DNA of 64,000 bases from Streptomyces sp. A1277. Its GTDB lineage: Bacteria; Actinomycetota; Actinomycetes; Streptomycetales; Streptomycetaceae. Positions 8,286 to 16,984 of this stretch are shown piece by piece. The stretch's first letter is position 1; every line of letters starts with the position of its first letter. Under the pieces are notes generated by a model. The model was not told the DNA's origin. It searched no databases and saw only the letters and a program-made list of their open reading frames with translations. The stretch lies in contig NZ_SSBI01000044.1 of NCBI RefSeq assembly GCF_004795015.1, positions 1 through 64,000 of the forward strand. Direction: 5' to 3'. Made by a program: the position numbers and the translations under genes.

Positions 8286-9230
8286 CTAGAAGGCTGTGAG
8301 CAGCGGTTTTCCATGTTCCATGGCCGCCCACTGCCGGGTCGCCCGTTCCAGCTTGTCCGGATTGGCCTGGCTGCGGATCGCGGCGATGCCCTCGGGCGTG
8401 ACGTCCACACACATGACGCCGATGACCCGCTCGCCGACGGCTGCCACGACGGCGGTGGAGCCGTTGGCGTGCGTGAGGTACAGGCCCACGGAACCGCCGG
8501 TGATCGCGGTCTTGGCCTTGCCCGGCTTGAGCAGGCCCCGCATGAACGTCGCGACGGCCTGCGCGCCCACGAACGGCTTGGTGCGGGCCGGAACCTTGCC
8601 GCCGCCGTCCCCGACCGAGGTGGCGTCCGAGGTCAGCAGCTCCACGAGCGGTTCGGTCCGGCCCCCGGCGGCGGCGAGCAGGAACTCCTCGATGACGCGG
8701 CGGGCGGCGGCCTCGTCCACCTCGGTGCGCGTCCTGCCGTCCGCGATGTGCTTCTTCGCCCGGTGGAAGACCTGCTGGGCGGCGGACTCGGTGAGGTCCA
8801 GGATCTCGGCGATCTCCCGGTGCGGGTAGCCGAACGCCTCGCGCAGCACGTACACCGCCCGCTCGCTCGGCGCCAGCCGCTCCATGAGCGTGAGCACGGC
8901 GTACGAGACCGACTCGCGCTGCTCGGCCGTGTCGGCGGGGCCGAGCATGGCGTCCCCGGCGAGCAGCGGTTCGGGCAGCCACTGGCCGACGTACGTCTCG
9001 CGGCGGGCGCGGGCCGAGGTGAGCTGGTTGAGGCAGAGGTTGGTGAGGACCTTCGTCAGCCAGGCATCGGGGACCTCGATCCGGCCGGTGTCGGCGGCCT
9101 GCCAGCGCAGGAAGGTGTCCTGTACGGCGTCCTCGGCCTCGCTCGCCGAGCCGAGGAGGCGGTAGGCGATGGCCTCCAGGCGGGGCCTGGCCGCCTCGAA
9201 CCGGTCCACGTCCTGCACCGTCAGGTCCAT
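8286..9230 (-). CDS. ECF41-type RNA polymerase sigma factor (SigJ-like) with SnoaL-like tail
   Basis: Start ATG at 9228-9230 ('MDLTVQDVDRFEAARPRLEA'). Sigma region 2 ('AYRLLGSASEAEDAVQDTFL') and region 4 ('ERAVYVLREAFGYPHREIAE') are followed by about 110 extra residues that form the SnoaL-like regulatory domain typical of the group. The two signature motifs of ECF41 are both present: 'DGGGK' and 'NPDKL' (in 'RSQANPDKLERA'). No anti-sigma gene is nearby, as expected, because the C-terminal domain itself regulates activity. It is followed by its likely target, a flavin oxidoreductase. 314 residues. Confidence 0.9.
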   Translation of the reverse strand: MDLTVQDVDRFEAARPRLEAIAYRLLGSASEAEDAVQDTFLRWQAADTGRIEVPDAWLTKVLTNLCLNQLTSARARRETYVGQWLPEPLLAGDAMLGPADTAEQRESVSYAVLTLMERLAPSERAVYVLREAFGYPHREIAEILDLTESAAQQVFHRAKKHIADGRTRTEVDEAAARRVIEEFLLAAAGGRTEPLVELLTSDATSVGDGGGKVPARTKPFVGAQAVATFMRGLLKPGKAKTAITGGSVGLYLTHANGSTAVVAAVGERVIGVMCVDVTPEGIAAIRSQANPDKLERATRQWAAMEHGKPLLTAF

Positions 9231-9317
9231 GCCCGGGATAGTAGTCAGTGCCCGAGCCACGGCCACCGGAACCTGAGTACCAGCATCAATGTCAGTGCCC
9301 GGTCGTAGGGTGCGCGC

Positions 9318-10199
9318 ATGGAATGGCAGTGCACCGGCCTGCGGTGGCCCGAGGCCACCGGCGGGCCCGTTCTGGGCTGGCGCAAGGGGGCGAGGGTGCG
9401 GGGGAGTGCGCTGGGCTACGGGACGGAGTTCGGCTTCCGGGCCGCCGGGCGACGGCAGTGCTCCGGGGCCCGGGGCCACGCCTGCCCGCTGGGGGCCGTG
9501 GTCCCCGCGCACAGCACGGGCGGGCGCTGCCCCGAGTGCGGGCGGCTCGACCGGGCGCACTCGGTCGCCGCCGACACGATCCCGGACGACCCCCGCACGT
9601 ACCGCGTGTACCTGGCCTGGTTCGGGACCGGGATGGTGAAGGTCGGGATCACCGCCGAGGAGCGGGGCGCGGCCCGGCTGCGGGAGCAGGGGGCGGTGGT
9701 CTTCAGCTGGCTGGGGCGCGGCCCGCTGATGGCGGCGCGCCGGGCCGAGGAGGTGCTGCGGGCGGCGCTCGGGGTGCCGGACCGCATCCCGTACGCGCGC
9801 AAGCGGGCGGTGCGGGCGGACCTGCCGGAGCCGGCGGTGCGGGCGGCCGAGGTGGCGGAGCTGTACGGGAAGGCGGTGGCCCTGGAGGGCGGCGGCCGGC
9901 CGGAGGCGCTGGAGCGGCTGCCGTTCGAGGCGGTCGACCATGCGGCGGTCTTCGGGCTCGGGGCCGTACCCCGGCCGAGCAGGGCGGTGACCGGCCTGGT
10001 GGACGGCGGCGCGGTCGCGGGGAGGCTGGTCGCGGCGGCCGGACCCGACCTCCACCTGGAAACCGGCGCGGACGGGGTCGTCGTGGTCGACACCCGGCTG
10101 ATGACCGGCTGGGCGCTGGCGGCGGCCGGTGCGGGCGCCGGGGTGAGCGTGCCGACCGCGGCGGTGGGGGGCGGGGCCGCGCAGGACGGGCTGTTCTGA
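9318..10199 (+). CDS. DUF2797 family protein
   Basis: 293 residues. The N-terminal half has paired cysteines spaced like a zinc site ('ARGHACPLG' and 'GGRCPECGRLD', about residues 50-75). A following segment, 'YRVYLAWFGTGMVKVGITAE', recalls GIY-YIG nuclease cores, after which an Arg-rich helix and an acidic/Ala-rich half complete the protein. The family is widespread in actinobacteria with no assigned role. The start ATG (9318) is divergent from the ECF41 gene. The amidohydrolase gene follows after 13 bases and may be co-transcribed. Confidence 0.72.
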   Translation: MEWQCTGLRWPEATGGPVLGWRKGARVRGSALGYGTEFGFRAAGRRQCSGARGHACPLGAVVPAHSTGGRCPECGRLDRAHSVAADTIPDDPRTYRVYLAWFGTGMVKVGITAEERGAARLREQGAVVFSWLGRGPLMAARRAEEVLRAALGVPDRIPYARKRAVRADLPEPAVRAAEVAELYGKAVALEGGGRPEALERLPFEAVDHAAVFGLGAVPRPSRAVTGLVDGGAVAGRLVAAAGPDLHLETGADGVVVVDTRLMTGWALAAAGAGAGVSVPTAAVGGGAAQDGLF

Positions 10200-10212
10200 G
10201 AGGGTCGGCCGC

Positions 10213-11088
10213 ATGGGTGACGATCACGACGACGTGGTGCGGTTCCGGCAGCGGCTCGGGCTGCCCGGGCTCATCGACGTCCACACGCACTTCATGCCGG
10301 AGCGGGTGCTGCGCAAGGTCTGGGCGTACTTCGACTCGGCGGGCCCGCTGACCGGCCTGGAGTGGCCGATCACCTACCGGCACGAGGAGGACGAACGGCT
10401 CGCCCTGCTCCGCTCGTTCGGCGTGCTCCGCTTCACCTCGATGCTCTACCCGCACAAGCCTGCCATGGCGGCCTGGCTGAACGGCTGGGCGGCGGACTTC
10501 GCCGCCCGGACCCCCGACTGCCTGCACACCGCGACCTTCTTCCCCGAACCGGAAGCGGAACAGTACGTACGGGAGGCGGTGGAGGCCGGGGCGCGGGTCT
10601 TCAAGGCGCACCTCCAGGTCGGGGCGTACGACCCCCTCGACCCCCTGCTCGACCCGGTGTGGGGGCTGCTCGCGGAGGCGGGCGTCCCGGTCGTGACGCA
10701 CTGCGGCTCAGGACCCGCCCCGGGTGAGCACACCGGCCCGGGCCCCATGGCCCGCGTCCTCGCCCGCCACCCCCGCCTTCCCCTGATCGTGGCGCACATG
10801 GGGATGCCGGAGTACGCGGAGTTCCTGACGCTCGCGGAGACGTATCCGGAAGTGCGGCTGGACACGACGATGGCGTTCACCGACTTCACGGAGGACTTCT
10901 CCCCGTTCCCGAAGGCGGAGCACGGGCGGCTCGCGGCGCTCGGGGACCGCATCCTGCTGGGCACGGACTTCCCGAACATCCCGTACCCGTACGCCCACCA
11001 ACTGCACGCGCTGGAACGGCTGGGGCTCGGGGACGACTGGCTGCGGGCGGTCTGCCACGACAACGCGAAGGCGCTGTTCGGCCTCTGA
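10213..11088 (+). CDS. Amidohydrolase-family TIM-barrel protein
   Basis: 291 residues with metal-site motifs of the amidohydrolase_2 family in order: 'LIDVHTHFMPERV' near the N-terminus (HxH), 'VFKAHLQVG', 'VVTHCGSGP', 'LIVAHMGMPE' and 'ILLGTDFPNIPYPY' near the C-terminus (metal-binding Asp). Family members are metal-dependent decarboxylases or lactone/amide hydrolases. The substrate cannot be told from sequence. It probably shares a transcript with the DUF2797 gene upstream. Confidence 0.85.
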   Translation: MGDDHDDVVRFRQRLGLPGLIDVHTHFMPERVLRKVWAYFDSAGPLTGLEWPITYRHEEDERLALLRSFGVLRFTSMLYPHKPAMAAWLNGWAADFAARTPDCLHTATFFPEPEAEQYVREAVEAGARVFKAHLQVGAYDPLDPLLDPVWGLLAEAGVPVVTHCGSGPAPGEHTGPGPMARVLARHPRLPLIVAHMGMPEYAEFLTLAETYPEVRLDTTMAFTDFTEDFSPFPKAEHGRLAALGDRILLGTDFPNIPYPYAHQLHALERLGLGDDWLRAVCHDNAKALFGL

Positions 11089-11177
11089 GACCGCCGCATC
11101 GACCGGGGCGGGCTTTCTCAGGGAATTCACAGAATCGGAAAAGAACTCTCTCAGAGCCGTCTCACAGGCTGGGGCGC

Positions 11178-11915
11178 ATGACGACGACCTCGCCCCAGGG
11201 GCGTACCGAACTGCTCAGGCCGGACCGCACCCCCGTCCGGGTCCTGGTCGTGGACGACGAGGTCCCGCTCGCGGAGCTGCTGTCCATGGCGCTGCGCTAC
11301 GAGGGCTGGGAGGTGCGCAGCGCGGGGGACGGCGCCGACGCCGTGCGGACGGCCAGAGACTTCCGGCCCGACGCGGTGATCCTGGACGTGATGCTGCCCG
11401 ACATGGACGGGCTCGCCGTTCTCGGCAGGCTGCGCCGGGAGCTGTCCGACGTGCCGGTGCTGTTCCTGACCGCGCGGGACTCCGTGGAGGACCGGATCGC
11501 CGGGCTCACGGCGGGCGGCGACGACTACGTCACCAAGCCGTTCAGCCTGGAGGAGGTCGTGGCCCGGCTGCGCGGGCTGATCCGGCGCTCGGGCACGGCG
11601 GCGGTGCGCAGCGAGTCGCAGCTCGTGGTGGGCGACCTGATGCTGGACGAGGACAGCCACGAGGTGAGCCGGGGCGGGACGAACATCCATCTGACGGCGA
11701 CCGAGTTCGAGCTGCTGCGGTTCCTGATGCGCAACCCGCGCCGGGTGCTGAGCAAGGCGCAGATCCTGGACCGGGTCTGGAACTACGACTTCGGCGGCCA
11801 GGCCAACGTGGTCGAGCTGTACATCTCCTACCTGCGCAAGAAGATCGACGCGGGCCGTTCTCCCATGATCCACACCCGGCGCGGGGCGGGATACCTGATC
11901 AAGCCCGGTGAGTAG
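11178..11915 (+). CDS. OmpR/PhoB-type response regulator
   Basis: 245 residues. Receiver domain residues 19-135 with acidic pocket 'VVDDE' (26-27), phospho-acceptor D70 in 'VILDVMLPD' and conserved K120 in 'YVTKPFS'. A winged-helix DNA-binding domain follows (about 150-245) with 'LTATEFELLRFLMRNPRRVL' and the C-terminal 'RRGAGYLI'. The stop TAG overlaps the GTG start of the kinase gene, so the pair is co-translated. Gene position matches the SCO4020-SCO4021-type pair as I recall the S. coelicolor map (from memory, not checked). The signal is unknown. Confidence 0.93.
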   Translation: MTTTSPQGRTELLRPDRTPVRVLVVDDEVPLAELLSMALRYEGWEVRSAGDGADAVRTARDFRPDAVILDVMLPDMDGLAVLGRLRRELSDVPVLFLTARDSVEDRIAGLTAGGDDYVTKPFSLEEVVARLRGLIRRSGTAAVRSESQLVVGDLMLDEDSHEVSRGGTNIHLTATEFELLRFLMRNPRRVLSKAQILDRVWNYDFGGQANVVELYISYLRKKIDAGRSPMIHTRRGAGYLIKPGE

Positions 11916-13476
11916 CCGCACGGGCCGCCCCTGGACCCTGCGCACCCGTCTCGTGGTCTCGGCGGTGACCCTGATCGCGGTGGTCGCCGCCGTGATCGGC
12001 TCGGTGACCGCCATCGCCTTCCACAGCTACATGTACGGGAAGCTGGACGACCAGCTGCGGGACATCGCGGTCCGCGCGGAACGCGTGCCGGGCGCGCCGA
12101 GCCAGGGAGGCCCCGGGAAGGACGCCAAGGACGCCAAGAACCCGAAGAGCCCGGAGGACTCTCCGGCCCGCGACCCGCTCTCCTTCATCGGCATGGGCGG
12201 CCAGCCCCTCCAGACGTTCGGCGCGCTGGTGGAGGACGGCGCCATCACCGACTCCGCGGTCGTGGAGGACGGCGGGCCGGACGCCGCCGAGAACACCGAA
12301 CCGCTGACCGAGGCGCAGCAGAGGGCCCTCACGGTGGCCGGTGTCACGGCGGACAACCGTGCGCACGACGTCGAGCTGCCCGGCCTGGGCGGCTACCGGG
12401 TGCGGGCGGTGCCCGCGAGCGACGGCGGGGCCGTCCTCGTGGGCATCCCCACCACCGAGGTGAGCCGCGCGCTCAACACCCTGATCCTGGTCGAGGTCTG
12501 CGTGACCGGCGCCGGTCTCGTCGCCGCCGGGATCGCGGGCACCGCCATGGTCGGGGTGGCTCTCCGCCCCCTGCGCCGGGTGGCCGCCACGGCGACCCGG
12601 GTCTCCGAACTCCCCCTGCACAGCGGCGAGGTGGCCCTGTTCGAACGGGTCCCGGAGGCCGAGGCGGACCCGCGCACGGAGGTCGGCCAGGTCGGCGCGG
12701 CCCTCAACCGGATGCTGGGCCACGTCGGCTCGGCCCTGGACGCGCGGCAGCGCAGCGAGACGCGGGTGCGCCAGTTCGTCGCGGACGCCAGCCACGAACT
12801 GCGCACCCCGCTCGCCTCGATACGCGGCTACGCCGAACTCACCCGGCGCGGCCGTGAGAACCCCGGCCCCGACACCCGCCACGCCCTGGGCCGCATCGAG
12901 TCCGAGGCGCAGCGCATGACGGGCATGGTCGAGGACCTGCTCCTGCTCGCCCGCCTGGACGCGGGCCGCCCGCTCTCGTACGAGAGCACCGATCTGTCCC
13001 CGCTGGTGGTCGACGCGGTGAGCGACGCCCGCGCGGCGGACCGCGCCGCACACCACTGGCACCTGGACCTCCCCGACGCCCCCGCCGCGGTCCGCGCCGA
13101 CCCCACCCGCATCCAACAGGTCCTGGTCAACCTCCTGGCCAACGCACGCACCCACACCCCACCCGGCACCACGGTCACCACCCGCGTCCTGGCGGCCTCA
13201 GGCGACCCGTGGGTCACCCTGGAGGTCCAGGACAACGGCCCCGGCATCCCGCCCGACCTCCTCCCCCACGTCTTCGAACGCTTCGCCCGAGGCGACGCCT
13301 CCCGCTCCCGCAACGCGGGTTCGACGGGCCTGGGCCTCGCCATCGTCCAGGCGGTGGTGGCGGCGCACGGCGGGGTGGCGGAGGTCCGGTCGGTGGCGGG
13401 GGAGACGTTGTTCGCGGTGCATCTGCCGGCGGACGCGGTCCGGTCCTACGAGGCATCCGACAGCACCGGTCCGTGA
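11908..13476 (+). CDS. Membrane sensor histidine kinase
   Basis: 522 residues from a GTG overlapping the regulator stop. A first membrane helix (about 14-37), a ~150-residue extracytoplasmic sensor and a second helix (about 190-218) are followed by HAMP, then the H-box 'DASHELRTPLASIRGYAELT' with H296. The ATPase domain has N-box 'LLANARTHTP', G1 'DNGPGIPP', F-box 'FERFARGDASRSRN' and G2 'GSTGLGLAIV'. A short Lys/Asp repeat ('KDAKDAKNPK') lies in the extracytoplasmic loop. It phosphorylates the regulator encoded just upstream. Confidence 0.93.
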   Translation: MSSRTGRPWTLRTRLVVSAVTLIAVVAAVIGSVTAIAFHSYMYGKLDDQLRDIAVRAERVPGAPSQGGPGKDAKDAKNPKSPEDSPARDPLSFIGMGGQPLQTFGALVEDGAITDSAVVEDGGPDAAENTEPLTEAQQRALTVAGVTADNRAHDVELPGLGGYRVRAVPASDGGAVLVGIPTTEVSRALNTLILVEVCVTGAGLVAAGIAGTAMVGVALRPLRRVAATATRVSELPLHSGEVALFERVPEAEADPRTEVGQVGAALNRMLGHVGSALDARQRSETRVRQFVADASHELRTPLASIRGYAELTRRGRENPGPDTRHALGRIESEAQRMTGMVEDLLLLARLDAGRPLSYESTDLSPLVVDAVSDARAADRAAHHWHLDLPDAPAAVRADPTRIQQVLVNLLANARTHTPPGTTVTTRVLAASGDPWVTLEVQDNGPGIPPDLLPHVFERFARGDASRSRNAGSTGLGLAIVQAVVAAHGGVAEVRSVAGETLFAVHLPADAVRSYEASDSTGP

Positions 13477-13627
13477 GAAGGGGCGGGCCAATCGCCCCGC
13501 TCCGAGGCGTACGTCGCTCTGTCCGCCCGTCCGCCCCGGTGACAGAAGTACGGGCCCGTCGCGTGGCAGCGGTGTGCCACGCGCGCCCGTGTCGGCCTCG
13601 GACTTCCGCCTCCCGGTCGGCGCCGTT

Positions 13628-13659
13628 GGGTCAGGCGGTCAGGCGGTCAGGCGGTCAGG
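13628..13659. repeat. 8-base tandem repeat over the sigma-gene stop codon
   Basis: GGTCAGGC is repeated four times in a row. It spans the stop codon (13647-13649) of the sigma gene on the minus strand, so copy-number change could move the stop. Confidence 0.75.
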
Positions 13660-14528
13660 CCGAACGAGGCCAAGCGGTCAGGATCGGTGAGGATGTCGAG
13701 TCCGGTGATACGGCCGTCCCGGATGGTGAACGACATGACGGACAGCGGTCGTCCCTCGGCGAATGAGACGACGCCGGGTGTGCCGTTGACCAGGACGAGG
13801 CGTGCGTCCGCCGCGAAGCGGGCGAAGGTGATCGCCTGGGACGCCACGTCGGCCGCGCCGCGACGCAGGATGCTCGGGACGCGCGTGCCGCCGTCCGAGC
13901 GCGCGACCACGTCGGGGGCGAGGACGGCCAGGAGCGCCTCGAAGTCGCCGCCGCGGGAGGCGGTCAGGAAGGCGTCCACGACATCGCGCTTCCGGGCGAG
14001 GTCCGTGTCGGCCGCCGGGGCGGCGTCCTGGACCCGGCGGCGGGCGCGGCTGGCGAGCTGCCGGGTGGAGACAGTGGTCCGGCCGAGGACGGGGGCGATG
14101 TCGTCGAAGGGCACGTCGAACATGTCGTGCAGGACGAAGGCGAGTCGCTCGGCCGGGGAGAGGATCTCCAGCACGATCATGAGCGCGATGCCCACCGAGT
14201 CCGCGACCAGTACCTCCTGCTCGGGGTCGACGCGGGCCGCAGTGACCACCGGATCCGGCAACCGGACCGTCCCGTCCTGCTCGGGCAGCGGATCCTCACG
14301 TCGCGAGGTACGCGAACGCAGCATGTCCAGGGAGACCCGGCCCACGACCGTGGTGAGCCAGGCCCCCAGATTCTTCACGTCGCTCACATCGGCACGGCTG
14401 AGCTTGAGCCACGCGTCCTGGACGGCGTCCTCCGCCTCGGCGAGCGACCCCAGCATCCGGTAGGCCACCGCCCTCAGCCCGGGCCGCTCCGCCTCGAAAC
14501 GGTCGGCCAGAAGAAAGTTCTCGCTCAC
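13647..14528 (-). CDS. ECF sigma factor with SnoaL-like C-terminal domain (SigJ/ECF56-like)
   Basis: 293 residues. Region 2 ('AYRMLGSLAEAEDAVQDAWL') and region 4 ('PVLGRTTVSTRQLASRARRR') are followed by a ~110-residue SnoaL-like tail ('APDVVARSDGGTRVPS'). The ECF41 motifs are only partly kept: 'DGGTR' for DGGGK and 'DPDRL' for NPDKL, so it may belong to the related ECF56 group. The gene is divergent from an AhpD-like decarboxylase gene, the second classic 'COE' arrangement in this window. The intergenic region has a perfect ECF41-type promoter facing the decarboxylase. Confidence 0.88.
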   Translation of the reverse strand: MSENFLLADRFEAERPGLRAVAYRMLGSLAEAEDAVQDAWLKLSRADVSDVKNLGAWLTTVVGRVSLDMLRSRTSRREDPLPEQDGTVRLPDPVVTAARVDPEQEVLVADSVGIALMIVLEILSPAERLAFVLHDMFDVPFDDIAPVLGRTTVSTRQLASRARRRVQDAAPAADTDLARKRDVVDAFLTASRGGDFEALLAVLAPDVVARSDGGTRVPSILRRGAADVASQAITFARFAADARLVLVNGTPGVVSFAEGRPLSVMSFTIRDGRITGLDILTDPDRLASFGLTA

Positions 14529-14529
14529 C

Positions 14530-14556
14530 TGTCACACCCCCGCGTCGGGATCCGTC
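14530..14556 (+). promoter_or_regulatory. ECF41-type promoter of the AhpD-like gene
   Basis: TGTCACA (14530-14536) and CGTC (14553-14556) are separated by exactly 16 bases, the published ECF41 promoter pattern. The start of transcription would fall near 14563, giving a 35-base leader with a strong ribosome site. A second, inverted GTGACA lies at 14563-14568. Confidence 0.75.
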
Positions 14557-14598
14557 GATCCAGTGACAGACGCTAACGGATCACGAGGAGCGCATCAG

Positions 14599-15072
14599 AT
14601 GAACGCCGAGACCACGACCGCCCGGATGAAGAACCCCGCCCTGGTCCTGCCGGACGCCGTGAAGGGCGTCCAGAACATCTACAAGGCCATGTACCAGGGC
14701 GGCGTCTCCCCGCAGACCCTGGAGCTGGTCCACCTGCGGGCCAGCCAGATCAACGGCTGCAGCGCCTGCGTGTTCGCCGGCGTGGCCGGTGCGAAGAAGC
14801 ACGGCGAGAGCGACGAACGCCTCCACGCCGTGGCCGCCTGGCGTGAGGCACCGTTCTTCACCGACGAGGAGTGCGCGGCCCTGGCCCTGACCGAGGCCGC
14901 CACCCGGATCGCCGACCGCTCCGGCAAGGCCGTCCCCGATGAGGTGTGGAACGAGGCCGCGGACCACTTCAACGAGGAGCAGCTCTCCGCGATCATCCTG
15001 ATGATCGGCCTCACCAACTTCTTCAACCGCATCAACACCACCATCGAGGAGCCCGCCGGCACCACTTGGTGA
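14599..15072 (+). CDS. Carboxymuconolactone decarboxylase family protein (AhpD-like)
   Basis: Start ATG 14599 chosen because GAGGAG is eight bases upstream and an earlier GTG (14563) falls on the predicted transcription start. The 157-residue helical protein carries the AhpD redox motif 'NGCSACVFAGVAGAKKHG' (CxxC plus downstream His). Family members reduce peroxides or act as decarboxylases; with an intact CxxC, peroxidase-type activity is more likely. The ECF sigma encoded divergently, and the promoter between them, indicate it is the sigma factor's main target. Confidence 0.9.
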   Translation: MNAETTTARMKNPALVLPDAVKGVQNIYKAMYQGGVSPQTLELVHLRASQINGCSACVFAGVAGAKKHGESDERLHAVAAWREAPFFTDEECAALALTEAATRIADRSGKAVPDEVWNEAADHFNEEQLSAIILMIGLTNFFNRINTTIEEPAGTTW

Positions 15073-15203
15073 CCGGTGCGCTGCCGGCCTGGCGTCAGGG
15101 AGCTCACCTCAGCGAGGACGGTGTGCCCTCATGGGAGAGCGAAGCCGCGCTTCTCCCCGGCGAGACCGGTGCCGGCCGACACGGTCTTCGCGGTGCGTCT
15201 CCC

Positions 15204-15254
15204 GGGGGCTGGGAGATTCCGGGGGCCGGGAGATTCCGGGGGCCGGGAGATACG
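15204..15254. repeat. 17-base tandem repeat downstream of the HMG-CoA reductase gene
   Basis: GGGAGATTCCGGGGGCC-type units occur about three times in a row (the last is partial, GGGAGATACGG) between the AhpD-like gene and the 3' end of the reductase gene. No function is apparent. Confidence 0.6.
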
Positions 15255-15269
15255 GACGGCCCCCGCCGC

Positions 15270-16613
15270 TCACTCCCGCGTCCGAACGGCCGGTGGGGCG
15301 GGCAACTGTCCCGCTCCTCCTGCTGTCGGGCCGTCGATCCGGTACTCGCCGCCGGCCGGCGGTGCGGCGTACTGGCCGGTGCCGCTCTGCTGGGGCAGCC
15401 TGTTGCGCCCGAGGCGTTCGTGGGCGCTGGCGAAGTCTCCCGACACGGCCGCGGACACGGTCGACAGGTCCAGGGCCAGGGCGAAGCCCGCGATGATCTC
15501 CGCCAGCCGGGCGGCGCTCCCCGGGCCGGTGCATCCCATCATCTCCAACAGCTCGTGCTGCGTGGGCAGATGGGTGCCGCCACCGACCGTGCCGAGTGCC
15601 AGACCGGGCAGGGTCATGCTCGCGTAGACGCCGTCCCGGGTGCGTTCGAGGACGAACTGCCCCGCGCCCGACTCGTGGACGCAGGCGATGTCCTGGCCGG
15701 TCGCGGTGAAGATCGCCGCCACGATGTTGGCGGAGTTCGCGTTGGACCCCAGCATCGCGCTGTGGACCGCCCCGGCCGCGATGTGCTGGTATCCCCGCAC
15801 CAGCTCGTCGGGGGTGGTCCTGAGGACCCGCTCGATCACTCCGGCCGGCAGCACGCAGTCGGCGGCCACCCTGGTCCCGCGGCCCTCCGCCATGGCCAGG
15901 GCCGACGCCTTCTTGTCGCCGGACGAGTTCCCTTCGATGATGAAGGATTCGAGTGCCCCGTCCGCGAGCAGCTGCGGTTGCCGCAGAATCCACTGACACG
16001 CCTGCCACGTGCAGGCGGTCGTCATGTTCTGCCCCGCCGCGTCCCCGGTGGTGTACCTGAACCTCAGGTGAACGGCCCTGCCCAGGACCACGGGTTCGAT
16101 CGAGTTGAGTACGGCATGGCCGGAAACCTCCCGGACGGCCGTACGGAGATCACCGAGGTACCGGGGGACCGCCGAGGCGAAACGGCAGGCGTCCGCCAGG
16201 CGGGCGAACGCGAATACGGGGGCACGCGTCATCGCCTGCGAGACGGCGTGCGTGCTGACGCCGCCCGCCATCGTGACGGCCAGCGCCCCACGTGTCGCCG
16301 ACGAGACCAGGGCGCCTTCCGTGGTCGCCAGCGGCGCGTAGACCTCACCCTGAACGTTCGTCCCGCGAAACAGCAGGGGCCCGGCCACGCCGACCGGGAT
16401 CTCGACGGCGCCGACAAGCCCCTCGATGTTCCCGGTCAGCCTGCCGGCATCGAGCCGGGTGTGCTGAAGGGAGTCCAGCGCCGACCGGGTCCTGGAGCGG
16501 AGCCAGCTCAGCCTTTGCAGGCGCGCCGCCTCCGTGTAGACCCCGCGCGCGGGCACGAACCGGCCCGGGGAGCGCGGTGGACCGGACCGGCCGGGGCTCT
16601 CTTCGGAACTCAT
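15270..16613 (-). CDS. Hydroxymethylglutaryl-CoA reductase (class I-like)
   Basis: Start ATG 16611-16613 follows AGGAGAAGGG. The 447-residue protein has the HMG-CoA reductase motifs in order: 'NIEGLVGAVEIPVGVAGPL' (substrate), 'LATTEGALVSSATRGALA', 'GDAAGQNMTT' (in place of DAMGMNM), 'GNSSGDKKASA' with the catalytic Lys, and 'LGTVGGGTHLPTQ'. It reduces HMG-CoA to mevalonate with NAD(P)H. No other mevalonate-pathway gene is nearby. Its C-terminus carries a ~50-residue Pro/Gly-rich extension. The isolated position suggests an acquired or accessory enzyme rather than the housekeeping isoprenoid route, which in Streptomyces is the MEP pathway. Confidence 0.9.
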   Translation of the reverse strand: MSSEESPGRSGPPRSPGRFVPARGVYTEAARLQRLSWLRSRTRSALDSLQHTRLDAGRLTGNIEGLVGAVEIPVGVAGPLLFRGTNVQGEVYAPLATTEGALVSSATRGALAVTMAGGVSTHAVSQAMTRAPVFAFARLADACRFASAVPRYLGDLRTAVREVSGHAVLNSIEPVVLGRAVHLRFRYTTGDAAGQNMTTACTWQACQWILRQPQLLADGALESFIIEGNSSGDKKASALAMAEGRGTRVAADCVLPAGVIERVLRTTPDELVRGYQHIAAGAVHSAMLGSNANSANIVAAIFTATGQDIACVHESGAGQFVLERTRDGVYASMTLPGLALGTVGGGTHLPTQHELLEMMGCTGPGSAARLAEIIAGFALALDLSTVSAAVSGDFASAHERLGRNRLPQQSGTGQYAAPPAGGEYRIDGPTAGGAGQLPAPPAVRTRE

Positions 16614-16984
16614 ACAGCATTGCCCTTCTCCTGCGGCGGCCCGGCCGGGGAGGAAATTCCACGCCACTGTTCGCAGCCGGGTCGAGTGGTGACCGAGCCC
16701 ACCGCAATAGCGCCTACGACGAAACGCCCCGGCCCGATCGGCCCGGCCGTCGATGCGATGGCTCGGCAAGGGGCCCTGCTTCGGACGGGCTCACACTGCT
16801 CCCCCACCTCGACGCCCGCCGGCACCCCCGGTCCCAGCTCAACGACACGTCGCCCCGTTGGTTACGCATGCCCACTCCAACGTGTGCACGGAGCGCACCA
16901 CCCGACAGGGCCCCAGAACCACTCACAGACGTCCCACAGCCTCACCACACACCCGTGACAGCACGGTTGGCGAGTGTCGGTGGC
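16614..16984. other. Intergenic region between divergent HMG-CoA reductase and glycosyltransferase genes
   Basis: 371 bases with no convincing gene. It must hold promoters for both divergent genes. I see no clear operator or hairpin. Confidence 0.6.
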
